A stretch of DNA of 64,000 nucleotides from CAVWSM01 sp963757805 (GTDB lineage: Bacteria > Actinomycetota > Actinomycetes > Jiangellales > Jiangellaceae), in the NCBI GenBank assembly GCA_963757805.1, contig CAVWSM010000006.1, positions 558,001 through 622,000 of the forward strand, given 5' to 3'. This document shows positions 56,390-64,000 of this stretch, in pieces; position 1 is the stretch's first letter; each line of letters opens with the position of its first letter. Below the pieces are notes generated by a model that ran no database searches, was not told the origin of the DNA, and was given only the letters and a program-made list of their open reading frames with translations. Both the position numbers and the translations under genes were made by a program.

Positions 56390-57742
56390 TCAGATGTGCG
56401 GAAGGATTTCCACCCGCTTGCCATACAGGGGGATCTCGGGCGCGTCTTGTGTCAAAACCCGGCGCGCCGCGCTCGGGGAGATCCCATCTTCGATAGCGAT
56501 GCGAGCCAGCGCACCCGCGACCTGTGGTGCCGCAAACGACGTCCCGGTCCACAAAGCCCAGGCGTTCCTGCCGAACGTGTCCGGATCGGGGTCGAAGGCG
56601 GGCGACTCCTTGCCGGGGACGTAAGTCGACCGGACGCCTTCACCGATCGTGGAGACATCCACCCACGCGCCGCGACTCGACCAACTCGCCGGAAGCAGCC
56701 CCTGGGTCACAGCTGCGACCGCGATCACGCTGGGAAACGCGGCCGGATAGCACGGTCTGTCGCGGCCGTAGTTCCCGGCCGCGGCGACGACCAAGACCTC
56801 GCGGTCACTTGCCGCCTGCATCTCCTCGACGATCTCGAGCGCGACGCCGAAGGCAACCGGACGCTCGTCATCGGCGGTCTCTGTGCCGAGCGAAAGGCTG
56901 AGGATGGTGTGCTGGCCCGCGGCAATCCCCTGCTGTGCCTCGGTCACGATAGCTTCGGCGACCGCAACCTCGTCGGCGAAGCCGTCGCTCTCGACGACGG
57001 ACCTCACGACGATCTCCGCGTCGGGCGCGATCTGCTGGACGATGCCGGCACAGAACGTGCCATGGCCCGCGGCCAGGTCGAGGTAGCCCACGGGCGGCGC
57101 AGCATCCAAGAGTTCTCCGTTGTCGCCGCTCACCAGATCGTTGATCCAGCCGTCCGTGCGATCACCCATGACACCGGTGTCGATCAGAACCACCCGAACC
57201 GGAGATCGCTTGCGTCGCCGGGTCTTCTCCGGCAAGGGCCACACCGGAGCCCTTCCAGATGTCTCCTCGGGACCAGCCAGGCACTTGGTGAGGGCGCCAA
57301 GCGGAGTCACATAGTTCGCCGAGATGGCAATTCCCCGAGTGCGCAGGTTCGACGCAACCTGAGCAAGTTCGTCGCGTGCACCTGCGGAGCCGGTCAACCT
57401 GTAGACCCGGCCATCTAGGGGACCCTCGATGGCGACGGGTTGCAGCTGGTACATATCGAGGATCCCGCTGATCTGCGGCAGCGACTCCCGCCGGATGAGC
57501 AGCTCCGCGTCACGGGCGAGTGTTGTGCCACCATCCCTGCTGGGGATCTCGCCGAAACGTATGTCGAGTCCGCGCGCCTCACGACCGTCCTGCACAAACG
57601 CGAGCAGGCGCTCACCAAAGGAAGCGTCGGCCTGTCCCGCGAGGAACCCGAGGACCTGACGCTGCACGCGTCTGAGATCCTCCAGTCGTCGCGCCGCGTT
57701 TCGGGGGTCGGGCTGCCCGAACACACGTGGCTGATCAGGCAT
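56390..57742 (-). CDS. Subtilisin-like (S8) serine protease without signal peptide
   Basis: 450 residues from ATG 57742 behind GAGGAGG. The catalytic triad is complete: D188 in VRVVLIDTGV, H227 in AAGHGTFCAGIV, S402 in GTSFAAPQVAGAL, with oxyanion N324 in VVAAAGNYG. The first 175 residues are a helical, non-catalytic region (RRLEDLRRVQRQVLGFLAGQ) rather than a secretion signal, so the enzyme should act in the cytoplasm. It is divergent from the TPR-CHAT gene, with only 30 bp (or 63 bp) between starts, implying joint control. Substrate unknown; the neighbouring CHAT protein is a candidate partner. Confidence 0.87.
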   Translation of the reverse strand: MPDQPRVFGQPDPRNAARRLEDLRRVQRQVLGFLAGQADASFGERLLAFVQDGREARGLDIRFGEIPSRDGGTTLARDAELLIRRESLPQISGILDMYQLQPVAIEGPLDGRVYRLTGSAGARDELAQVASNLRTRGIAISANYVTPLGALTKCLAGPEETSGRAPVWPLPEKTRRRKRSPVRVVLIDTGVMGDRTDGWINDLVSGDNGELLDAAPPVGYLDLAAGHGTFCAGIVQQIAPDAEIVVRSVVESDGFADEVAVAEAIVTEAQQGIAAGQHTILSLSLGTETADDERPVAFGVALEIVEEMQAASDREVLVVAAAGNYGRDRPCYPAAFPSVIAVAAVTQGLLPASWSSRGAWVDVSTIGEGVRSTYVPGKESPAFDPDPDTFGRNAWALWTGTSFAAPQVAGALARIAIEDGISPSAARRVLTQDAPEIPLYGKRVEILPHI

Positions 57743-57772
57743 TGTGCTGCCTCCTCGGATCAGTTGTGGCTA

Positions 57773-60421
57773 ATGTCGGCGAACAGGACGAACGATGGCG
57801 CTTCGATGAACCAAGATTCGACAACTAACCTTCTGATACGTGCGCGGGCAGCCTATCGGTATGTGGTCGAGGATCCCGAGGGTTCTCGTCGCCAGATCGA
57901 GGACCTCGTCACTGAAGCGAGGCAAGCCGGGGAGCCCGAGGCCCTCTGCCTCGCGCTCCGCGCATACGGCTGGTCCGAGCGCTACCGGCTTGCGCACCGG
58001 AGCGCCAAGGCCACCCTCGACGAAGCGGTTCGTCTCGCTCGCCGCCACCGACTTCACGAAACGCTCGGGCAGCTGCTCATCACCCGGGGCGCCGTGAACC
58101 TCGAGCTCGGCCGGACGCAAGCCGCAGAGCGGGACTATAAGCAGGCTGAGCATCTGGTTCCAGAGTGGGCACAGTCTGAGCTGATCCAGCAGCGTGCCAC
58201 CTTGCTGGCCAACGCCGGCCGGCTGGTGGAGGCAGGGCAGCTATACGAGCATGTACTCCAGGATCCGCACGTGAGCCCCGAGGTGCGCTTCCATTCGGGC
58301 AACAACCTCGCCATGACGTTGGCCTGGCGTGGCCGCTTCGACGAGGCTCTGGCCGCGATCGGGCCGGCCATCTCGGTCGCGCGAACGATTGGGCCCAACC
58401 TCGTGGCCCGCGGGTCGGAGACGCGTGCGTGGATCACCGTCCAGGCCGGCCTGGTAACCGAAGGGATCCGCCAGTTCGACGAGGCGGTGCACGCATACGA
58501 GAGCGCCAACCTGCAGCCGGGCGAGTTGTACGCCGAGTACACCGACGCACTCACTGATCTCAGGTTGCTTCCGGAAGCTCGGCGAGCCGCGCAGCAGGCG
58601 GTCGACAACCTTGCCCCGCAAGGAGCCGGCCTGATGGCCGCTGAGGCGACGCTTCGAGTCGCGCAGCTGGCCCTACTCTCCGGCGACTTCGGCCCGGCCA
58701 TCGACGCCGCCAGGTCGGCGACTGAGCAGTTCCAGGGGCAACGTCGGTCATCGTGGGCTGCTCGAGCAGCGCTCATTGCAGTGCAGGCACGCTTGGCACT
58801 TGGCGACGCGCAAAGCACGGACTACGCCAGTGCCATCCGGTCAGCGACGTCGCTTGCACGGGCAGGCATGCGGTCCCACGCGGTCGATGCCTACCTGACC
58901 GCAGGTCGGGTGGCCAAGGCGCTCGGCAAGGCGATCCCCGCAGTCCGTTGCTGGACCCGCGCGTACGACCTTAGCGCGGGCCTGCCCTTCCTCATCCGGC
59001 TCAAGGGAATGGTCGCCGGCGCGCTCGCCGCAGAGCAACGAGGGCAGCCAGACCGGGTGCGGTCGATGACCGAAGCGGCGATCGAAGACCTCGCCAAGCA
59101 TCGCGCGGCGCTTCCGTCGACCGAGCTCCGGTCACTCGCCAGCGGGCACGGAGAAGAGCTCGGACGGCTTGGGCTTGCTGCGCGTGTCGAGAAGCAGCCG
59201 GCTTCACGGGTACTCAACTGGATGGAACTCACTAGGGCCGCCGCGCTTTCGATCGTTGAAGACCCGCACACCGAAGACATCGAGGACGAGATCGGCGAGC
59301 TCCGCGCCATCTACGCGGAGCTGGTGGCCGCTCGCCAGGAGACAGGGACCGAACCGCCGGAACTGCGGCACCGCCAGACCAGGGTCGAACAGCGGATTAG
59401 AGCCGCTACCTGGCGCAAGAGTGTGTCGGGTGCACACGCGACGGCTGCGCTATCCACACCGAAGCTCCGTCAAGCCCTGCGTGGACGCACGCTCGTCGAG
59501 TTCGACCTGCTCGGCGACTCACTCGTCGCCGCCGTCCTCGAGCCTCGACGCACGCGCATCGTGCACCTCGGAGAGCTCGACACCGTGCAGCAGGACGTTG
59601 AGTCGCTGCTCTTCAACTTGCGGTTCCTCTCGGCGAGAGCTGAGTCGCCAGCCGCCAGCGGCATGCATCAGACGGCACGAATCTTGCTGGATCGGCTCCG
59701 CACGGCATTACTTGATCCGCTCAGCCTCGCCCCAGGCACCGAGCTCGTCGTCGTACCGGTGAGCAAGCTGCACGCCCTGCCATGGGCAGCCCTCCACGAC
59801 GGACCGGTTGCGGTGTCTGCGTCCGGTTCCATGTGGGCACGCAGCAGCGCCACCAAGTCAGCAGCCGGCCTGGTTGTTCTTGTTGCAGGCCCTGAACTTC
59901 CGGGCGCCGAGCAGGAAGTCGCAACGCTGGCCGAGCTGCACGCCGACCCGATCCTCCTCCGCTCCGGCCATGGCACGATGGCCGCCGTCGCCGAGGCTTT
60001 CGACGATGCGACCCTCGCTCACATCGCCTGCCACTGCTTCATTCGCGGTGACAACCCGACGTTCTCATCGCTGCTGCTAAGCGACGGCTACCTGACCGTC
60101 CACGAGCTTGACCTACGCAGCGACGTGCCCCACCGGGTGATTCTCGCGGCTTGCGAATCGGGTCAGGACGTGTCGTACGAGGGCAACGAGCTGTTGGGGT
60201 TTGTCAGCACACTCATGGCTAGGGGGGCGGCCGGAGTGGTCGCCAGCGCAGTTCTCGTTCCCGACGAAGATCTGCTGCCGCTCATGACCGCGCTGCACAA
60301 GAGGATCATTGATGGTCAGACACTGACGCAGGCACTCCACGGCGCGCGGGCCACCCTCGACCCCAGCGACCCCAAGCAGTTCGTCGCTTGGTGCGCCTTC
60401 AACGCGTACGGCGCAGCATAG
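57773..60421 (+). CDS. TPR-CHAT domain protein (caspase-like protease)
   Basis: 882 residues if ATG 57773 is used; ATG 57806 (MNQDSTTN) is an alternative. The N-terminal half is TPR-like helical repeats (for example LLITRGAVNLELGRTQAAER, NNLAMTLAWRGRFDEALAAI, ALIAVQARLALGDAQS). The C-terminal CHAT domain has the histidine (H754) in LAHIACHCFIRGDNPTFSSL and the cysteine (C794) in RVILAACESGQDVSYEGNEL, then FVSTLMARGAAGVVASAVLV. CHAT proteases are caspase relatives found in bacterial conflict systems; TPRs usually hold a sensor or substrate. Ends 23 bp inside the opposite membrane-protein gene. Confidence 0.85.
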   Translation: MSANRTNDGASMNQDSTTNLLIRARAAYRYVVEDPEGSRRQIEDLVTEARQAGEPEALCLALRAYGWSERYRLAHRSAKATLDEAVRLARRHRLHETLGQLLITRGAVNLELGRTQAAERDYKQAEHLVPEWAQSELIQQRATLLANAGRLVEAGQLYEHVLQDPHVSPEVRFHSGNNLAMTLAWRGRFDEALAAIGPAISVARTIGPNLVARGSETRAWITVQAGLVTEGIRQFDEAVHAYESANLQPGELYAEYTDALTDLRLLPEARRAAQQAVDNLAPQGAGLMAAEATLRVAQLALLSGDFGPAIDAARSATEQFQGQRRSSWAARAALIAVQARLALGDAQSTDYASAIRSATSLARAGMRSHAVDAYLTAGRVAKALGKAIPAVRCWTRAYDLSAGLPFLIRLKGMVAGALAAEQRGQPDRVRSMTEAAIEDLAKHRAALPSTELRSLASGHGEELGRLGLAARVEKQPASRVLNWMELTRAAALSIVEDPHTEDIEDEIGELRAIYAELVAARQETGTEPPELRHRQTRVEQRIRAATWRKSVSGAHATAALSTPKLRQALRGRTLVEFDLLGDSLVAAVLEPRRTRIVHLGELDTVQQDVESLLFNLRFLSARAESPAASGMHQTARILLDRLRTALLDPLSLAPGTELVVVPVSKLHALPWAALHDGPVAVSASGSMWARSSATKSAAGLVVLVAGPELPGAEQEVATLAELHADPILLRSGHGTMAAVAEAFDDATLAHIACHCFIRGDNPTFSSLLLSDGYLTVHELDLRSDVPHRVILAACESGQDVSYEGNELLGFVSTLMARGAAGVVASAVLVPDEDLLPLMTALHKRIIDGQTLTQALHGARATLDPSDPKQFVAWCAFNAYGAA

Positions 60422-60920
60422 CGTCGCGCTGCCCGACGAGCGCTGTCGCAGGGACCCGCGCGCCACCCGACTCGAGCTGCTGGCGGAGGGCGCCCAACCG
60501 CCAGGCGTTTGGGTAGGCGGTGGCAAACGACGGGCCGAGCACGAGCCATGAGGCGGCGTACAGCGTCAGCGACCCGTGATGGATGGACAGAGCCGCGACG
60601 AAGAGCATGGTCAGCGTGATGAGCGCGAGGCGACGCAGCGTCGCGGAGATGACTGCTTGGTCGGCGAGCCGCGCGAGCACATCAGGCGAGACCGTCGCCG
60701 GGAGGGGTTCGACCAGAGCGTCGGAGATGCGCTGCAGGCCGATGCTGGCAAGCAGCACGCCGGCGACCAGCCAAATGTCGTTCGTGGGCGCGGAAAGTGA
60801 CACGCCCGAGGCGAGCACGACGATGGATACGAGGGCGGACGCCACCAAGCAAAGCGCGCCCACCCCACGCAGATGAGACACGCCGCCGGTACGTGACGCA
60901 GAGACAGAGACCGAAGCCAT
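60399..60920 (-). CDS. Hypothetical membrane protein convergent with TPR-CHAT
   Basis: 173 residues from ATG 60920. Four hydrophobic helices: GALCLVASALVSIVVLASGV, IWLVAGVLLASIGL, LALITLTMLFVAALSI, LTLYAASWLVLGPSFATAY. A cytosolic tail follows. No family recognised. Its 3' end overlaps the CHAT gene tail to tail. Confidence 0.65.
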   Translation of the reverse strand: MASVSVSASRTGGVSHLRGVGALCLVASALVSIVVLASGVSLSAPTNDIWLVAGVLLASIGLQRISDALVEPLPATVSPDVLARLADQAVISATLRRLALITLTMLFVAALSIHHGSLTLYAASWLVLGPSFATAYPNAWRLGALRQQLESGGARVPATALVGQRDAMLRRTR

Positions 60921-60927
60921 GGGTGCG

Positions 60928-60933
60928 AGGGTA
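60928..60933 (-). promoter_or_regulatory. -10 box of leaderless membrane protein gene
   Basis: TACCCT, 7 nt before ATG 60920. Confidence 0.5.
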
Positions 60934-61096
60934 GGAAGCCTCCGCCTCGATCTCAGAGGGCCCGTACGCGGCTCTGACGCGGCAGCGGCCGGCCCTGATG
61001 ATTCCTTGACGTTTCCTTGACGATCGCCGCCGACTGAGTTCTGTCGGAGCCGCCGGGCATCATCAGTGGCACCCCTCCATCACCCGGGAGCTGCTC

Positions 61097-61453
61097 ATGA
61101 TCGGTCGACTGTCTGGCGTCGTTCTCGACACACCAGATCCCAATGGGCTGGCCGCCTTCTACTCAGAACTGCTCGGCAAGCGGATCACCCGGGTGGAGGA
61201 CGACTGGGTCACCATCGGTGACCGGGATTCGGGAGCGCTCAGCTTCCAGCTCGCACCCGACCATCAGCCGCCACGGTGGCCCGACCCTGCATATCCGCAG
61301 CAGTTTCATCTCGATGTGCTCGTCGATGACATCGAGGCGGCGGAGCCCAAGGCGTTGGCGTTGGGGGCGCGCCTGCTGCGAAAGGCCGACGACGAGGAGT
61401 TCCGGGTCTACGCCGACCCGTCGGGCCACCCGTTCTGCCTCTGCTGGGACTAG
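61097..61453 (+). CDS. VOC (glyoxalase/bleomycin resistance) family protein
   Basis: 118 residues from ATG 61097 behind CGGGAG. Reads LSGVVLDTPDPNGLAAFYSE and LLGKRITRVEDDWVTIGD, then HLDVLVDDIEAAEPKALALG and VYADPSGHPFCLCWD, the paired beta-alpha-beta-beta units of VOC proteins. H and E positions typical of metal binding are partly kept. Reaction unknown. Its stop overlaps the PHP gene stop by 4 bp. Confidence 0.85.
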   Translation: MIGRLSGVVLDTPDPNGLAAFYSELLGKRITRVEDDWVTIGDRDSGALSFQLAPDHQPPRWPDPAYPQQFHLDVLVDDIEAAEPKALALGARLLRKADDEEFRVYADPSGHPFCLCWD

Positions 61454-62473
61454 GGCCGCTTGCGTCGGGTCCAGGTCAGCAGCTCGTCCAGCGCCCAGGT
61501 ATCGATGATCCGCTCGGGAGGTACGCCGCAGTCGACCGCGCGCTCGGTCCCGTACGGCTGCCAGTCGAGCTGGCCGGGCGCGTGGGCGTCTGTATCGATG
61601 GAGAAGAGGCAACCCGTCTCGACCGCCTGACGCAGCAACCGGCGCGGCGGATCCAGACGCTCCGGCCGGGAGTTGATCTCGACCGCGACCCCGAACTGCC
61701 GGCACGCCTCGAAGACGATCTCGGCGTCGAACTCCGACTCGGGGCGCCTCCCCCGCTCCCCCATGATCAGCCGGCCGGTGCAGTGGCCCAGGATGTCGGT
61801 GTACGGGTTGGCTATGGCTCGCACCATGCGCTCCGTCATGACGTCGGACGGCGAGCGCAGCTTGGAGTGCACGCTGGCAACGACGACGTCGAGCTCGCCG
61901 AGCAGCTCGTCGGTCTGGTCGAGCGTGCCGTCCTCGTTGATGTCGACCTCAATTCCGGTGAGGATCCGAAACGGCACCATCTCGTCGTTGAGCTTGCTCA
62001 CGATGTCGAGCTGTTGGCGCAGTCGCTCGGCGGTCAGGCCATTGGCAACGGTGAGCCGCGGCGAGTGGTCGGTGAGCGCGAAGTAGCTCATGTCCGAGCT
62101 CGCGCGCCGCCCGCGCCATCTGCTCGATGGGTGCATGGCCGTCAGACCAGTCGGAGTGGACGTGCAGGTCGCCACGGAGCAACGCTCGGAGCTCAGCACC
62201 ACCGGTGGCAACCGGCTCGTCGAGTGTTGCCTCGAGCTCCTGCAGGTAGGTCGGAGTCTTCCCGCTGACCGCCTCGACGACGATCGCGGCAGTCTTCTCG
62301 CCGACGCCCGGCAGATCCCGGAGCGTTCCGTTGCGCACCCGCTCGGCTAACTCGTCCGCGGGCACCCGCGCAAGCGTTTCTGCCGCCCTGCGATACGCAC
62401 GGACCCTGTAGGTCGGCTGATGCTGCCGCTCCAGCAGGTACGCGATCCGGCGCAGCGCCTCGACGGGGTCCAC
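61450..62473 (-). CDS. PHP-domain phosphoesterase with helix-hairpin-helix (one frameshift)
   Basis: Start GTG 62473. The N-terminus holds a PolX-like helical and helix-hairpin-helix part (IAYLLERQHQPTYRVRAYRR, RDLPGVGEKTAAIVVEAVSG). The PHP part has LRGDLHVHSDWSDGHAPIEQ, FALTDHSPRL, GIEVDI, SVHSKLRS, LGHCTGR and IDTDAHA, which give the metal-binding H and D. The frame changes near 62095; span 3n+1, about 340 residues. It lacks the polymerase palm of PolX, so it is likely a stand-alone DNA-end phosphoesterase. Confidence 0.85.
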
Positions 62474-62502
62474 GACGCCTCACCGTAGCCAACTCTCCAA
62501 CG

Positions 62503-62550
62503 GATCATGAGACATCGTCGGTGCGGCTACACCGGAGATGTCTCATGATC
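62503..62550. repeat. Inverted repeat with GATCATGAGACATC arms
   Basis: Arms 62503-62516 and 62537-62550 are perfect complements around a 20-nt loop, between the PHP gene and the small ORF. Shares the GATCATG edge with the repeat at 19005-19069. Confidence 0.6.
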
Positions 62551-62569
62551 GGCGGGCTGCCGGCACGCA

Positions 62570-62776
62570 CTAGGTGCTCGGCATGCACTCCTGCACGCGG
62601 GGTGGCTCGACCCGGTCGGCGATCTTGTGCAGGACGGAGGCGGCGCTCAGGCGCGTGCGAGCGAGCCGAACCGGCCGAGGGGCGGGGGTGTCGGGGATGA
62701 CTGGCGCGTCCGGCAGAGCAGACTGCGCGTCATCGCGCGTACGACGCACCGCGAGGATGAAGGCGATGGGTTCCAT
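62570..62776 (-). CDS. 68-residue hypothetical protein after LacI gene
   Basis: ATG 62776, 11 bp after the LacI-type stop. Reads MEPIAFILAVRRTRDDAQSA and ends VEPPRVQECMPST. No motif seen. Close spacing on the same strand supports expression with the regulator. Confidence 0.45.
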   Translation of the reverse strand: MEPIAFILAVRRTRDDAQSALPDAPVIPDTPAPRPVRLARTRLSAASVLHKIADRVEPPRVQECMPST

Positions 62777-62787
62777 GACGTTGACTC

Positions 62788-63843
62788 CTAGATCGGCGCG
62801 GGCCCAGTGGAGGCGCGCACCACAAGCTGGGTAGGAAGGACGATCTGCCGGTCGGCGATCTCCTCAGGTGTGTCGAGAAGCAGACCGGCGGCGAGTCGAC
62901 CCTTGTCGACGATCGGCTGCCGGACGGTCGTGAGCCGCTCAGTTGCGGCTGCCTCGATGTCGTCGAAACCGACGACCGAGACGTCGACACCTGGGCGCAG
63001 GCCGCGCGTCTCCAGCGCGTCGAGCACTCCGAGTGCCAAGAGATCTGTCACCGCGGCGATGGCGGTCGGGCGAGGAGCGCGATCCAACACGTACGCCGCT
63101 GCGGACGCCCCAGCCGCGCGGTTGTTGCCCGTGGCGTTCACCTTCTGTACGTCAGACCACGGAACCCCGACCTCGGCGAACGCGTCGCGAAAGCCGCGGA
63201 ACCGCTCGCGTGGGATGTAGTAGGGCACCTCCTCCGGCTCCACGGAGACGAGGCCCTCGCCCATGCCGCGGCTCAAGTAGTCGGAGATGACTGCGATGCG
63301 GCGGTGCCCGAGCTGCGTGAGGTGCTGTCCGGCCGCGTAGGTGGCCGCCGCCTCGTCGATGCCGACGTACATCGCGTTGGGGTCGACCTCGGTCCGCTGC
63401 TCGGCGAACACGATCGGTAGACCCCGCTCCTGCACCGCGTCCAGTGACTCGTGCCAATCGGGCACGCAGTAGGCGCAGAACCCGTCTACGACGGCGTTCT
63501 TGACCGTGGCCACGGCTGCATCGCTCTCGGTGTCCAGCGGGATCAGCAAGATGCCGGTGCCCTTGCGCTCTGCGGCGTGGGCCAGCCCGTGCAACCACTG
63601 GATCGCGTACGGGTCCGTCAGCGCGTACGACAGCGACACGGTCATGAGCACACCGATCGTCCCGACGTGCCCTCCTCGCAGCGACCGGGCGGCGATGTTG
63701 GGACCCGAGTATCCGAGCGACCGAGCCGCCTCCATGATCCGTTCCCGCAGGTCCGGGGACAGCTGGTCGGGGCGGCTGTAGGCGTTGGAAACGGTGCTGC
63801 GGGAGACGCCCACCGCGTCGGCCACCGTCTGCATCGTGGGCAC
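62788..63843 (-). CDS. LacI-family transcriptional regulator
   Basis: 351 residues from GTG 63843 (AAGGGA upstream); a reading from ATG 63861 adds six residues. The helix-turn-helix is TVADAVGVSRSTVSNAYSRP with the hinge helix NIAARSLRGGHVGTIGVLM. The ligand-binding domain ends DVSVVGFDDIEAAATERLTT. It should repress genes for uptake or use of a sugar or nucleoside; no transport gene is in the window. Confidence 0.9.
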   Translation of the reverse strand: MPTMQTVADAVGVSRSTVSNAYSRPDQLSPDLRERIMEAARSLGYSGPNIAARSLRGGHVGTIGVLMTVSLSYALTDPYAIQWLHGLAHAAERKGTGILLIPLDTESDAAVATVKNAVVDGFCAYCVPDWHESLDAVQERGLPIVFAEQRTEVDPNAMYVGIDEAAATYAAGQHLTQLGHRRIAVISDYLSRGMGEGLVSVEPEEVPYYIPRERFRGFRDAFAEVGVPWSDVQKVNATGNNRAAGASAAAYVLDRAPRPTAIAAVTDLLALGVLDALETRGLRPGVDVSVVGFDDIEAAATERLTTVRQPIVDKGRLAAGLLLDTPEEIADRQIVLPTQLVVRASTGPAPI

Positions 63844-63859
63844 CGTAATTCCCTTCTGC

Positions 63860-63882
63860 ATCGATCTAGTATCTCAATCGAT
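63860..63882 (-). promoter_or_regulatory. Candidate LacI-type autoregulatory operator
   Basis: ATCGAT occurs at 63860-63865 and 63877-63882, 17 bp apart on the same face region, around GATACTAG. Directly upstream of the GTG start. Confidence 0.4.
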
Positions 63883-64000
63883 ACAGTACGCCGATCTCCG
63901 CATCCCGCAACCCCCAATTGCCTCAGATCCACACCTCTGAATGTCGCCCTCAGGGCAGTCAGCGATACGCCGCCACAGAAACAACGACGCCGGGCCACTC
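63883..64000. other. Window edge, nothing assigned
   Basis: Upstream of the LacI-type gene; no gene or structure recognised in this short end. Confidence 0.4.

Overview
The window is high-GC DNA from an actinomycete. The lineage is inferred from gene content: glnE beside a glnA2-type glutamine synthetase, polyphosphate glucokinase, DUF3052, DUF1918, an AhpE-type peroxiredoxin beside aceE, and many leaderless starts with a TAnnnT -10 box. The order glnE-glnA2 ... panB ... RNase H/CobC - zinc ribbon - Nif3 ... AhpE - DUF3052 - aceE follows, with insertions, the order I recall around Rv2221c-Rv2241 of Mycobacterium tuberculosis. A Nocardioidaceae-like member of the Propionibacteriales is my best guess, but no 16S gene is present to prove it.

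Layout. 1-1566: a decayed transposase. 2569-6500: a cluster of small accessory genes with an integrase remnant (block A). 6601-10260: a secreted GH12-like protein, a DUF4394 protein and an ArsR/SRPBCC pair. 10270-34525: the conserved core, with nitrogen control (glnE, glnA2), an ABC exporter, an MFS exporter and its ArsR-type regulator, nadE, panB, a histone-H1-like basic protein, map, ldh, ppgK, a secreted SH3 protein, a two-component system, the RNase P RNA on the minus strand, an RNB nuclease, RNase H/CobC, a zinc-ribbon protein and a Nif3 protein. 34640-42130: an LPXTG-anchored adhesin, a LuxR regulator, and M1 and M18 peptidases. 42204-51485: a decayed integrative island ending at the 3' end of tRNA-Val(UAC). 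It holds primase and helicase remnants, a nuclease, a CpaF fragment and block B, an inverted, degraded copy of block A. 51487-56255: tRNA-Val, AhpE, DUF3052, DUF1918 and aceE. 56390-60920: a subtilisin-like protease divergent from a TPR-CHAT protease, with a convergent membrane protein. 60928-64000: VOC, PHP and LacI genes.

Two points govern how the window should be read. First, many genes, including normally essential ones (aceE, nadE, glnE), carry single-base frameshifts, almost all of them +1 insertions. This looks more like residual sequencing error than gene decay, so these genes are annotated across their full span. Genes inside the two accessory blocks are degraded in addition to this. 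Second, blocks A and B are inverted relative to each other and flank about 40 kb of core genome.

The most interesting candidates for new biology are the subtilisin/TPR-CHAT two-protease locus at 56390-60920 and the duplicated tRNA-Val island module. That module has three copies of a TGCGGACT direct repeat with a fixed 11-bp period and a conserved short secreted peptide.
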